DNA from: Ichthyophis bannanicus
Taxonomy: Eukaryota; Chordata; Amphibia; Gymnophiona; Ichthyophiidae
Direction: 5' to 3'
Assembly (NCBI GenBank): GCA_033557465.1
Contig: CM066035.1
Location: 922,026,522 to 922,090,521 of the forward strand
DNA: 64,000 bases
In this document: piece by piece, positions 55,088-63,097 of the stretch
Numbering within the stretch: the stretch's first letter is position 1
Layout: every line of letters begins with the position of its first letter
Notes under the pieces: generated by a model
The model's database searches: none
Seen by the model: only the letters and a program-made list of their open reading frames with translations
What the model was told of the DNA's origin: nothing
Translations under genes and position numbers: made by a program

Positions 55088-55305
55088 GACAAATGACCGT
55101 GATAAGGAAGCTTATCATAGCTCAGGAAGGAGCTATAGAAAAGGTGAAGTGACTCTGAACAAGCAACCTGTCAGTTCTGGTAGAAATAAGAAAACAGAAT
55201 TTTCCCATAAAAGACTACCAGTCCCAGAATGCACCAGGTTTCCAACAGCCATTAGAGGAGCTGAAGTGGGGAAACGTGTGTTCAATCAGGAGGGCTATGA
55301 GGTAA

Positions 55306-56034
55306 TCCCTAAGCACTCATCTCAAAGGGCAGGGCCTGATTCAGCACAGCTGCGCTGTTAGGGAGGAGCACTCATCTAAGCAGAATAAGAGTAGAGTTTA
55401 TTCTACAGATGACCATCTTCATGATCACCTTGGATATCCAGAGAAGGATCATCAGTTTCATCTGAAGGATCATCAGAGGCAGAAGCCAAACCGGACGGAC
55501 AGAGAGGGAAAGAGACCCTCTGGAAGAAAGAGGAGAAAAGCCTTTGAGAGGTCTAGAAGAGTCCAAAGCAGTACATATACTGGGAGGTATTCCAAGAGCC
55601 AGCATACACCATTGGACTGGGGAAAGCCAGAGGAATGGTGCTGCAGAGCTAGGAATCTCCAGACGCTACCTGTGAGGGAGACGGCTGCACGTGGAAGGGA
55701 CCCTAAGACCCGTGCCAGAAGGTATGTGAAGAGAGATCCAGTGTCCAGGGATCTGGATTGGAAGGCTGGACATAAGAACTGGACTACATACTGGCCAGTC
55801 TATATAGAGAGGAACTCTAGCAGCAATGGAAGCTCAGGTATGAACACTGATCTATGCCCTAGCTATAACCTTGAAAGACAGCAGGGAAACAAGTATTCTC
55901 CTGAAAGTGCTCCATTGAGAGATTCATCTGTGCCAATCCATGATATTGAACCTTTGCTTGTTGAAGATGGGGGAATGATTGCAGATGAAGAATGTGTTTA
56001 TATGGATTGCTCTCTATCTAAACTCCTTTGGTAA
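55306..56034 (+). CDS. Unidentified open frame in insert X
   Basis: 243 codons without a stop; the first in-frame ATG I would trust is at 55612. The product is basic and hydrophilic, with His/Asp-rich (DDHLHDHLGYPEKDHQF) and Arg/Lys-rich (REGKRPSGRKRRKAFERSRR) stretches, then an acidic end (IEPLLVEDGG). No domain recognised. It could be a gag-like protein, a retrocopy fragment or chance. Confidence 0.3.
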   Translation, partial: SLSTHLKGQGLIQHSCAVREEHSSKQNKSRVYSTDDHLHDHLGYPEKDHQFHLKDHQRQKPNRTDREGKRPSGRKRRKAFERSRRVQSSTYTGRYSKSQHTPLDWGKPEEWCCRARNLQTLPVRETAARGRDPKTRARRYVKRDPVSRDLDWKAGHKNWTTYWPVYIERNSSSNGSSGMNTDLCPSYNLERQQGNKYSPESAPLRDSSVPIHDIEPLLVEDGGMIADEECVYMDCSLSKLLW

Positions 56035-56411
56035 CTTTCTGTTATAAAGTACAGCAACCATCACAAAGAAATACAAATTTGTTTTTTAATCTACTCAGAA
56101 AAGCTCCTGAAGCAGGATTTGACCCACACAGTAGAAAGCAAGCCAGCTAAGGGGTTTCAGCTGGATAACTGCTAGCAATTAAGCCTTACCTAATTGCTTG
56201 TGAGCTAGGAGAGAATCACTTCTGAATCTATGTGGGAAGTAATCAGAAGTTAACCTGAAAAGAACAGTTTGTTTCTTGCTTTGTGGCTTTTCATTTGTTG
56301 TTTTCCTGATTTTGACTTTGTTTTTCCAAGTTAACACTGAAAGCAAGTTATCTGATTTATGTGCTACCAAGCATATCTGTGTTGGGAGAAATAACCCCAT
56401 AAATAAATATC

Positions 56412-56590
56412 TATCTCTAGGAACAAGCAGGAATAAGTCATCACATATGGGTACGTCGGTACCGACGGAGCCTGCGCGGGAAAGCTCCCCAGCTTTTCAA
56501 ATGAAAAGCTTTTGGGGCCTCCCACTGCACATGCGCGCTGCCTTCCCGCCTTCCTGACCAGCTCTCCTCAGTTCTTCTTTTTCCGCGGAG
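56412..56590 (+). repeat. Left TIR of DIRS-H
   Basis: Palindrome CGTCGGTACCGACG (56454-56467) and NRF1-like GCACATGCGCGC (about 56527). Inverted to 61795-61965, nearly identical. Confidence 0.9.
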
Positions 56591-56803
56591 CCAGCAGGTC
56601 GTGTTCCTGTCACCGCTGAAGAATTTGTTACTTTTGTTTATTTCTTTAGACCGCGTACCTGCCTTCCCCATACCGATACCGGTATCGCCGGTCTTTCTTT
56701 CTTTCTATATATAAAAAAAAAAAAAAAAAAAGACTTTTTTATTTTTACTTCAGCACTGCTTGGTACCCGGTGTTAGGCCTTAGGGCCTACACAATTTCTC
56801 CTC

Positions 56804-58573
56804 ATGGAGAAACCAGTCCCTGGTTTCAAAAAATGTACCAAATGCAGTGCTGTCATTTCTGTCACAGACACCCATGAATGGTGTCTCAAATGTTTGGGAC
56901 CTGAGCACTCCATACCGGACTGCCCATCCTGCACCCAGATGTCTAAACGCGGTTTGCAGAACCGGGCTAACAAGCTCCATGTGCTGTTTCCTTCAGAAGC
57001 ATCACAGTCGTCCAGGTCTTTCTCTCCGGATGGATCTCAGGTAACCAAAACTTCTGTGGGCAAATCCTCTAAAAGCAAATCTCTTTCTAAAGATCGAGAG
57101 GCTCTCAGTTCTGAGTTCGAGGATTCTGCCCAGGCCAAAAAACCCCGGCGGGAGGTTCCGGCCTCCAAAGCAATCATGGGGTCACAGGTTGACATCGATG
57201 GCACGGCCTCCACAGATCACCTGTTGGACTGCTCTGGGGTACCGGCCCATACCGGTACCGACATCCAGGCAGTAGTGGCGTCTATGGGCAGTACTGTCCA
57301 GACCATGCAGCAGGCCGTACTGGCCTTCATTAAGTCTGCGACGCCCTCGGTATCTACACCGGAACCCAGACCATCGACTTCTAAACGTTGATCGGTTTCG
57401 CATGGCGGATTCCGGCTTTCGCCCGGTACCGATCCCATGCCCGATACGCCCGATGTCGATACCGATCGGTATGCGTATCGTACATTGGAAGCACAGAAAG
57501 AGTACTCAGATTCTTCTGATGAATTTAATTCCTCTGATGACTCTGCTGAGCTTACTCTTCCTGAGGAGCCCTCTTCTCCCAAGAGGAGGATGTCTCCTCC
57601 AGAGGATTTATCCTTTCAGGATTTCATTCTTGATGTAGCTAAAGCACTTTCTATTACTACATCTTCTGAAAGAGAACCCAGATCAAAAAAATTGGACATT
57701 TTAGGATACTCAAAAGCTCCTAAAGAGGCAGTCACTCTGCCTGTCCATGAAATCCTTCAAGAACACTTGATGGATTTGTGGGAGACTCCTCTAACACTGT
57801 CTCCCCATTCCCGCAGGTTGGACACCATGTATCGGGTCCCTCCCTCGCCTGGGTTCCAAAAAACTCAGCTGCCTCACCACTCCATTGTGGTGAAGTCTGC
57901 TATGAAGAAAATAAAGAGTCCTAAGAGGCATTCTTCTACCCCCCCAGGGCGTGAATGTAAGAACCTAGACTCTTTTGGAAGAAAGATGTTCCAGGCTAGT
58001 ATGCTTATAGCCAGGATCAACTCTTATAGCCTTTATATGGGCATGTATCTTGGGCAACTTGCCCTAAAAATACAGAATTTTGCCCCCTTTATCCCTGATG
58101 ATCAAAGGGCGGACTTCTTTTCTATGGTGACACAACTTTCAGAGGTCTCCAAGTTCTCCAACAGGGCAGCCTTTGATTCTTTCGAGGTTGCAGGCAGAGC
58201 TTCGGGAATTGCTATTGCAGCCCGACGTCTCGCTTGGCTCCAGGCTTCTAACCTAGAACCCTGGGTTGTAGAAGGCCTCAGGAATCTGCCCTGTACCGGT
58301 GAGAACTTATTTGGGGAAGACTGGCAGATTAAAGCTGCTCAAATGGATGCAGAAAATGCCACTCTAGATAGACTTTCCAAGTCTACTTCTACCCCTACCA
58401 AAAAGAAGCCTTTTAAAAGGCCTTACTATAAAAAGACCAGATTTCCCACAAATACTGGCCAACAATCTGCTCAGCCTCGCCTTGCGGCTAAGCGTCAACA
58501 ATCTAAGCAGGTAAAGTCAAAGCCTGCAGTGTCTGCTACATCCCAGCAGGCTCAACCCCCTCAGGGGTTTTGA
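56804..58573 (+). pseudogene. gag of DIRS-H, one nonsense codon
   Basis: MEKPVPGFKKCTKCSAVISV start; Cys/His cluster CTKC, CLKCLG, EH, CPSC. One frame for 590 codons, broken only by TGA 57389-57391 in a CGTTGATCGG context (probably CGA to TGA). Then acidic DSSDEFNSSDDSAELTLPEE, LSFQDFILDVAKALSITTS, PPGRECKNLDSFG, SYSLYMGMYLGQL and ENLFGEDW, and a Lys/Gln-rich C-terminus ending PPQGF. Length from start to stop matches E and B. The stop is followed after 16 bp by the polymerase ATG. Confidence 0.9.
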
Positions 58574-58589
58574 CTTCCCTCTAGAGAAC

Positions 58590-60494
58590 TTGCCGTTTCT
58601 GGCTCTAGCACAGCCAGAGCCCCTCACCATTCCTGGAAGGCTAGCTCACTTTGCTCCCAGATGGGAGCAAATAACATCAGAGCAATGGACCCTCTCTATC
58701 ATCAGAGAGGGCTACAAACTTCATTTCTCCAGCCTTCCTCCCCATACCATGGTGAGGCAATTCAGTTCTCCCCCATCTCTTCTGACCCTGTTGGGTCAGG
58801 AAGTCTCTTCTCTTCTTGCCCAAGGGGCAATAGAGGAGGTTCCTCCTCCACAACATGGGTTAGGTTTCTACTCCCCTTACTTTCTCATAACAAAGAAGAC
58901 GGGCTTCAAACCTATCCTAGATCTGAGAGAATTGAACAGGTTTCTATTCAAGGAGAAATTCAAAATGCTCTCTCTGGGCCTTCTCCTTCCATACCTTCAG
59001 AGTCAAGATTGGCTTTGTTCTCTAGATCTCAAGGATGCGTACACTCATATACTCATCCATCCATCCCACAGAAAGTATCTAAGATTTCTGTTCCAGGGAA
59101 AACATGTCCAGTACAGAGTACTACCCTTCGGTCTGGCCTCTGCTCCAAGAGTCTTCACAAAATGCATGGCAGTCGTAGCCGCATTTCTCAGAGGCATGGG
59201 AATCTTTGTCTTCCCATATCTGGACGACTGGCTCATCCGAGCTCCATCTCAGTCAGAAGCCCAGATTTCTCTGGACCGCACAAGGCGTATTCTTCAATAT
59301 CTGGGACTTGTGGTAAACATTCCCAAATCCCAACTCATCCCTACTCAGTCTCTGGAATTCATAGGGGCCCAATTGGACTCCACCACTGCAAGGGCCTACC
59401 TCCCTCTGGTCCGAGGCCAAAGGCTAATAAGCTTGGCCTCCCAAGCTCAGTCCAGAAGTCACTTGTCAGCCAGAGAAATGCTGCAACTTCTGGGCCACAT
59501 GGCCTCCACGGTTCATGTGGTACCCTATGCTCGTCTCCATATGAGAGCAGCTCAATGGACATTGGCCACCCAGTGGTCTCAAGCATCGGGACTGCTGTCA
59601 GACCAGGTGCTCACCTCAAAACGTCTGTTTTGGTCTCTCCAGTGGTGGACATCCTCCAAAAATCTGTTGTTGGGGACCCCCTTCCAACCTTCGTTGCCCC
59701 AAGCAACCCTCACAACAGATGCCTCCCAAACAGGGTGGGGAGCTCATCTTCAACATCTCTCCACTCAGGGAATCTGGTCTCCTCAAGAGACCACCCTTCA
59801 TATCAATCTTCTGGAACTGCGAGCAATCTTCCTTGCCCTCACAGTCTTCCATACCCTCCTTGCCAACCTGACTGTCCTAGTTCAGACAGACAATCAGGTG
59901 GCCATGTTTTATATCAACAAACAAGGAGGGATGGGCTCTCTGTCGCTTTGCAACGAAGCTCTCAGATTATGGGCCTTCGCCAGAGAGCACCAAATTCATC
60001 TTCTGGCAGTATATCTTCCAGGAGTTCAAAACTCTCGGGCAGACAGACTCAGTCGAGTTCTGCTCCCACACGAATGGTCCCTTCATATGGACCAGATATG
60101 CAGAATCTTTCAGGAATGGGGGACCCCGGACATAGACCTCTTTGCAAGTCCGTGGAATCTCAAACTTCCCCGGTTCTGTTCCAGGACTCCGTGTCAGGGA
60201 GCTCAGGCCAACGATGCCTTTCTCCTGCATTGGGGTCAGGAATTCCTGTACGCTTTTCCACCCATTCCTTTGATTCCCAAGACTCTGTTCAAACTTCAGA
60301 GGGATCACGGATCCATGATCCTCATTGCTCCACGCTGGCCACGCCAAGTGTGGTTCCCTCTCCTTCTACAGCTCTCCCAGGGCTCCTCCCTGGACCTGGG
60401 AGCTGCACCAGACCTTCTGTCTCAGGAGCAGGGGACTTTGTGGCATCCAAACCCCAAGTCCCTACATCTCCGAGCTTGGTTACTGAAGGCTTAA
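58590..60494 (+). CDS. RT / RNase H / Dam-like methyltransferase of DIRS-H, intact
   Basis: 634 residues uninterrupted. RT: SLDLKDAYTHILIHPSH (about residue 147), LPFGLASAPRVF (180), FPYLDDWLIRAP (208). RNase H: TTDASQTGWGAH (about 377), LELRAIFLAL, QTDNQVAMFYINKQGG (about 435), SRADRLSR (about 487); all four acidic positions present. Methyltransferase-like: WGTPDIDLFASPWNLKLPRF (about 510), DAFLLHW, YAFPPIPLI in place of NPPY/F, ILIAPRWPRQVWFPLL. The only complete polymerase ORF in the window. It overlaps the YR frame. Confidence 0.93.
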   Translation: MPFLALAQPEPLTIPGRLAHFAPRWEQITSEQWTLSIIREGYKLHFSSLPPHTMVRQFSSPPSLLTLLGQEVSSLLAQGAIEEVPPPQHGLGFYSPYFLITKKTGFKPILDLRELNRFLFKEKFKMLSLGLLLPYLQSQDWLCSLDLKDAYTHILIHPSHRKYLRFLFQGKHVQYRVLPFGLASAPRVFTKCMAVVAAFLRGMGIFVFPYLDDWLIRAPSQSEAQISLDRTRRILQYLGLVVNIPKSQLIPTQSLEFIGAQLDSTTARAYLPLVRGQRLISLASQAQSRSHLSAREMLQLLGHMASTVHVVPYARLHMRAAQWTLATQWSQASGLLSDQVLTSKRLFWSLQWWTSSKNLLLGTPFQPSLPQATLTTDASQTGWGAHLQHLSTQGIWSPQETTLHINLLELRAIFLALTVFHTLLANLTVLVQTDNQVAMFYINKQGGMGSLSLCNEALRLWAFAREHQIHLLAVYLPGVQNSRADRLSRVLLPHEWSLHMDQICRIFQEWGTPDIDLFASPWNLKLPRFCSRTPCQGAQANDAFLLHWGQEFLYAFPPIPLIPKTLFKLQRDHGSMILIAPRWPRQVWFPLLLQLSQGSSLDLGAAPDLLSQEQGTLWHPNPKSLHLRAWLLKA

Positions 60495-61543
60495 ACCTTC
60501 AAGAGTTTAATCTTTCTCAACCAGTGAAAGATATCCTTTATGCCTCTAGGAAACCCTCTACCAGGCGTTCCTATGCTTTCAAATGGAAACGTTTTTCCAT
60601 TTGGTGTGCCCAACAGGGTCTTGACCCTCTGGCACTTTCATTGAATTCTCTACTAGACTATCTCCTGCATCTCTCCAATGCAGGCCTCAAGACGAATTCA
60701 GTACGAGTCCATTTAAGTGCTATTACAGCATCCTTAAAACCTATAAATGGACAATCTGTTTCCTCTCATCCTCTTATTGCAAGATTCATGAGAGGCCTAA
60801 CCCTCACTAAGCCTCCCATCCGGCCTCCTCCGGTAGCATGGGACTTGAATTTAGTTCTGGGTCAACTTATGAAGCCACCTTTTGAACCGTTGGTATCTAC
60901 CTCCCTGAAATTTCTTTCTTGGAAGGTCCTTTTCCTTATTGCAGTCACTTCGGCTCGCCGCATCAGTGAACTGCAGGCTTTGGTGGCAAATCCACCTTAT
61001 ACCAGATTTCATCATGATAAGGTGGTCCTTAGGACGAATCCCCACTTTATGCCTAAAGTGGTCTCGCCTTTTCATCTTAATCAAGAGGTATATCTACCTG
61101 TCTTTTTTCTGGCTCCTCATGCATCCAGTGCAGAGAGGAACCTTCATACTCTTGACTGTAAAAGAGCTCTCGCCTTTTACCTCAATAGAACTCAGCCACA
61201 TCGAAAGTCTTCTCAGCTTTTCGTGGCTTTTGATCCTTCTCATTTGGGACTTCCAGTCACCAAACGCACACTTTCCAACTGGATTGCTCAGTGTATTTCC
61301 TTTGCTTACCAGAGTAAGAACATATCTCTGGAAGGCCATGTCACAGCTCACAATGTGAGAGCCATGGCCACTTCTATGGCTCATCTCCACTCTGTATCCA
61401 TAGATCAGATCTGTCGAGCAGCCACTTGGGGCCTCGGTGCATACCTTCACAGCCCATTACTGCTTGGACAAGGACTCCCGCCGGGATGCCTTGTTTGTTC
61501 AGGCTGTCCTCTAAAACCTGTTACATACTTTTACAACTCCTGA
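58661..61543 (+). CDS. Overlapping YR-frame ORF of DIRS-H
   Basis: 960 codons open in the -1 frame relative to the polymerase. Codons before about 60490 overlap RT-RH-MT and are Ser/Pro/Gly-rich without recognised domain. The true YR begins near VKDILYASRKPSTRRSYAF. TSARRISELQAL (Arg) and VTAHNVRAMATS (H-x-x-R) are intact. An extra G in TGGGGCCTCGG (about 61430) shifts the frame before the AHYCLDKDSRRDALF block, so the catalytic Tyr is lost and a foreign tail ends at 61543. Confidence 0.85.
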   Translation: MGANNIRAMDPLYHQRGLQTSFLQPSSPYHGEAIQFSPISSDPVGSGSLFSSCPRGNRGGSSSTTWVRFLLPLLSHNKEDGLQTYPRSERIEQVSIQGEIQNALSGPSPSIPSESRLALFSRSQGCVHSYTHPSIPQKVSKISVPGKTCPVQSTTLRSGLCSKSLHKMHGSRSRISQRHGNLCLPISGRLAHPSSISVRSPDFSGPHKAYSSISGTCGKHSQIPTHPYSVSGIHRGPIGLHHCKGLPPSGPRPKANKLGLPSSVQKSLVSQRNAATSGPHGLHGSCGTLCSSPYESSSMDIGHPVVSSIGTAVRPGAHLKTSVLVSPVVDILQKSVVGDPLPTFVAPSNPHNRCLPNRVGSSSSTSLHSGNLVSSRDHPSYQSSGTASNLPCPHSLPYPPCQPDCPSSDRQSGGHVLYQQTRRDGLSVALQRSSQIMGLRQRAPNSSSGSISSRSSKLSGRQTQSSSAPTRMVPSYGPDMQNLSGMGDPGHRPLCKSVESQTSPVLFQDSVSGSSGQRCLSPALGSGIPVRFSTHSFDSQDSVQTSEGSRIHDPHCSTLATPSVVPSPSTALPGLLPGPGSCTRPSVSGAGDFVASKPQVPTSPSLVTEGLNLQEFNLSQPVKDILYASRKPSTRRSYAFKWKRFSIWCAQQGLDPLALSLNSLLDYLLHLSNAGLKTNSVRVHLSAITASLKPINGQSVSSHPLIARFMRGLTLTKPPIRPPPVAWDLNLVLGQLMKPPFEPLVSTSLKFLSWKVLFLIAVTSARRISELQALVANPPYTRFHHDKVVLRTNPHFMPKVVSPFHLNQEVYLPVFFLAPHASSAERNLHTLDCKRALAFYLNRTQPHRKSSQLFVAFDPSHLGLPVTKRTLSNWIAQCISFAYQSKNISLEGHVTAHNVRAMATSMAHLHSVSIDQICRAATWGLGAYLHSPLLLGQGLPPGCLVCSGCPLKPVTYFYNS

Positions 61544-61632
61544 GCTCCTTGACAGTATGGTTGCCTGAGATCCATCCGAAGATGGTTACCCTTGGAGGGG
61601 GATCTCCCAGGCATCTCAGCTAGGGAGTCCCC

Positions 61633-61725
61633 ATATGTGATGACTTATTCCTGCTTGTTCCTAGAGATAGCACAGTTACTTACCTGTAACAGGTGATCTC
61701 TGGGAACAGCAGGAATTAGTCATCA
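61633..61725 (+). repeat. ICR of DIRS-H
   Basis: TTCCTAGAGATAGCACAGTT, ACTTACCTGTAACAGGTGAT, CTCTGGGAACAGCAGG. Confidence 0.9.
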
Positions 61726-61794
61726 CAACCCACCCACCTCCCCTAGGAGTTGTCTCTCTATTCCTTTATCTTCCTGTCCTCTCTCTCTATTGTC

Positions 61795-61995
61795 TCAGCT
61801 TTAAACTCGAACTGAGGAGAGCTGGTCAGGAAGGCGGGAAGGCAGCGCGCATGTGCAGTGGGAGGCCCCAAAAGCTTTTCATTTGAAAAGCTGGGGAGCT
61901 TTCCCGCGCAGGCTCCGTCGGTACCGACGTACCCATATGTGATGACTAATTCCTGCTGTTCCCAGAGATCACCTTTTACAGGTAAGTAACTGTGC
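61795..61995 (+). repeat. Right TIR and extension of DIRS-H
   Basis: Palindrome CGTCGGTACCGACG at 61916-61929; the end CACCTTTTACAGGTAAGTAA has CAG|GTAAGT at 61979-61987. Confidence 0.9.
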
Positions 61996-62144
61996 TTATT
62001 GGCTTTACCCAAGAGCACATCTAAATTATTGTCAGCAGCTGTGTCTGGTGTGAATGAACTACATTGCCCACAATACCTTGCAAATCATATAGATATATGC
62101 ACTTGCCAAGACGGTGAAGATTCTCACCCAGGCAGCCGTCTGAC

Positions 62145-62747
62145 ATGACACACAGGAAAATTTAAGAAACGAATATTTCTAACCCGAAACACATTTTCAT
62201 ATAATTCCAATCTATGATGAATAGCTAAACTATCCTTCATAGTGGATGCACTAACAGCCTGTAAAGAGAGACACTGATTTTCACATTTAGAAATCTGATT
62301 AAACAAACTCCCAACCTTCTCCTCAACCAAATTCAGCTTAGTAACTCTCTCCGAGGAGAAAGCTCACAGCTGAGAAACTGTGGACACAATAGTTTGTTCT
62401 GTCCGTGTCACTACCCTCCAAATGTCCGCCAAGGATACCTGAATCTCAGATACTTCCTTAACGTCACAGGGGGCAGGAGACCAAGTAACATGTTTCAGTT
62501 TTCCATCCGTTTGTACCGGAGTAGTCTGCTGAAACACATCCCCCACAGTGTCTAGAGTAGATTGAGTGGTAGTAAACGGGGGAAGAGGTGGAGATCGGTC
62601 CAGAGAACTCAAGGACGCTCCAGGGGACTGTAGAGTCAGAAATTCAGAGTCTGCTGGCAAATTACCCCCAACATTTACCTTTAAATGCCGATCCATCAGA
62701 CCAATAACGCTTTCAGCAAACACTTGCTGCTTCTTCCACTTACCCAT
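62145..62747 (-). pseudogene. L1-type ORF1p, N-terminal half
   Basis: Start MGKWKKQQVFAESVIGLMD at 62747, a Ser/Pro/Thr-rich linker, then SLADIWRVVTRTEQTIVSTV (coiled-coil heptads) to a stop at 62364-62366. Downstream in another frame: VEEKVGSLFNQISKCENQC, and RHRLELYENVFRVRNIRFLNFP-like residues (LENxxRxxNIRFLNFP is typical of L1 ORF1p). Interrupted by X at 62144. Confidence 0.8.
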
Positions 62748-62874
62748 GGAGAAGTCCCTGGAATGCAGCAGAACTCCTGCTCCTCCTGCGGTGCTCCAAG
62801 GGGCTCCCAATGGGCATACAATGCCCCTTGTATCTTGCCCCTTAGATCGCGCCCACAGTGAACGCCTCTCACCA

Positions 62875-63078
62875 GCTGCTTTTAAGGAGGCCCCCAGTGA
62901 TGTCAGAGCTGCCCGGACAGTAGCCTGCTTTCTTCGCTGCTACTCTGGCTGCGATGGTAGCTCTCCCAAGGCTTTCTCCTCACCCGGCTGCTTTTAAGGA
63001 GGACCCCGGTGATGTTGGGGCCGCCCGGACAGGAGCCTGCTTTTTCCGCTGCTACTCCGGGTGCGAAGGTAACTCTCC
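62875..63078 (-). repeat. 112-bp tandem monomers in the L1 5' UTR
   Basis: GCTGCTTTTAAGGAGG starts at 62875 and again at 62987, with GCCCGGACAG and GCTACTC repeated in register. One full and one partial copy lie next to the L1 5' end. Confidence 0.8.
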
Positions 63079-63097
63079 CCCTGCAGCTGGTTTTTGA

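Larger units (their letters stand above)
56412..61995 (+). mobile_element. DIRS-H, group 2 DIRS, full length, nearly intact
   Basis: 5.58 kb: left TIR, gag, RT-RH-MT, YR, ICR, right TIR and extension. The left end TATCTCTAGGAACAAGCAGG and the right end GGTAAGTAACTGTGCT are both predicted by its ICR. Only two clear lesions were found: one TGA in gag and one extra G in YR. Inserted inside X. Confidence 0.95.
55088..62138. mobile_element. Insert X, unidentified 1.45-kb insertion in the L1, holding DIRS-H
   Basis: Own sequence: 55088-56411 and 61996-62138. It splits ORF1p exactly: FPVCHVR continues at QIFLQKLF. Short duplication TCTGAC at 55082-55087 and 62139-62144. No TG...CA ends, RT or transposase motif. 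56040-56411 and 61996-62138 have no recognisable gene. Confidence 0.6.
48672..63079 (-). mobile_element. L1-type ORF1-only retrotransposon (HAL1-like), antisense
   Basis: The poly-T at 48671-48683 is the poly-A tail. The target duplication CCTGCAGCTG is at 48662-48671 and 63080-63089. Own sequence: 63079-62139, 55087-54492 and 48784-48672, about 1.65 kb after removing E, X and H. It holds tandem 5' monomers, ORF1 and a short 3' UTR. No ORF2 (endonuclease/RT) sequence is present between the ORF1 stop (about 54583) and the tail. Confidence 0.8.

Noticed and set aside
58590..61543. Endogenous retrovirus or Gypsy element
   Set aside because: No LTRs, protease or DDE integrase; tyrosine recombinase, inverted TIRs and an ICR identify DIRS.
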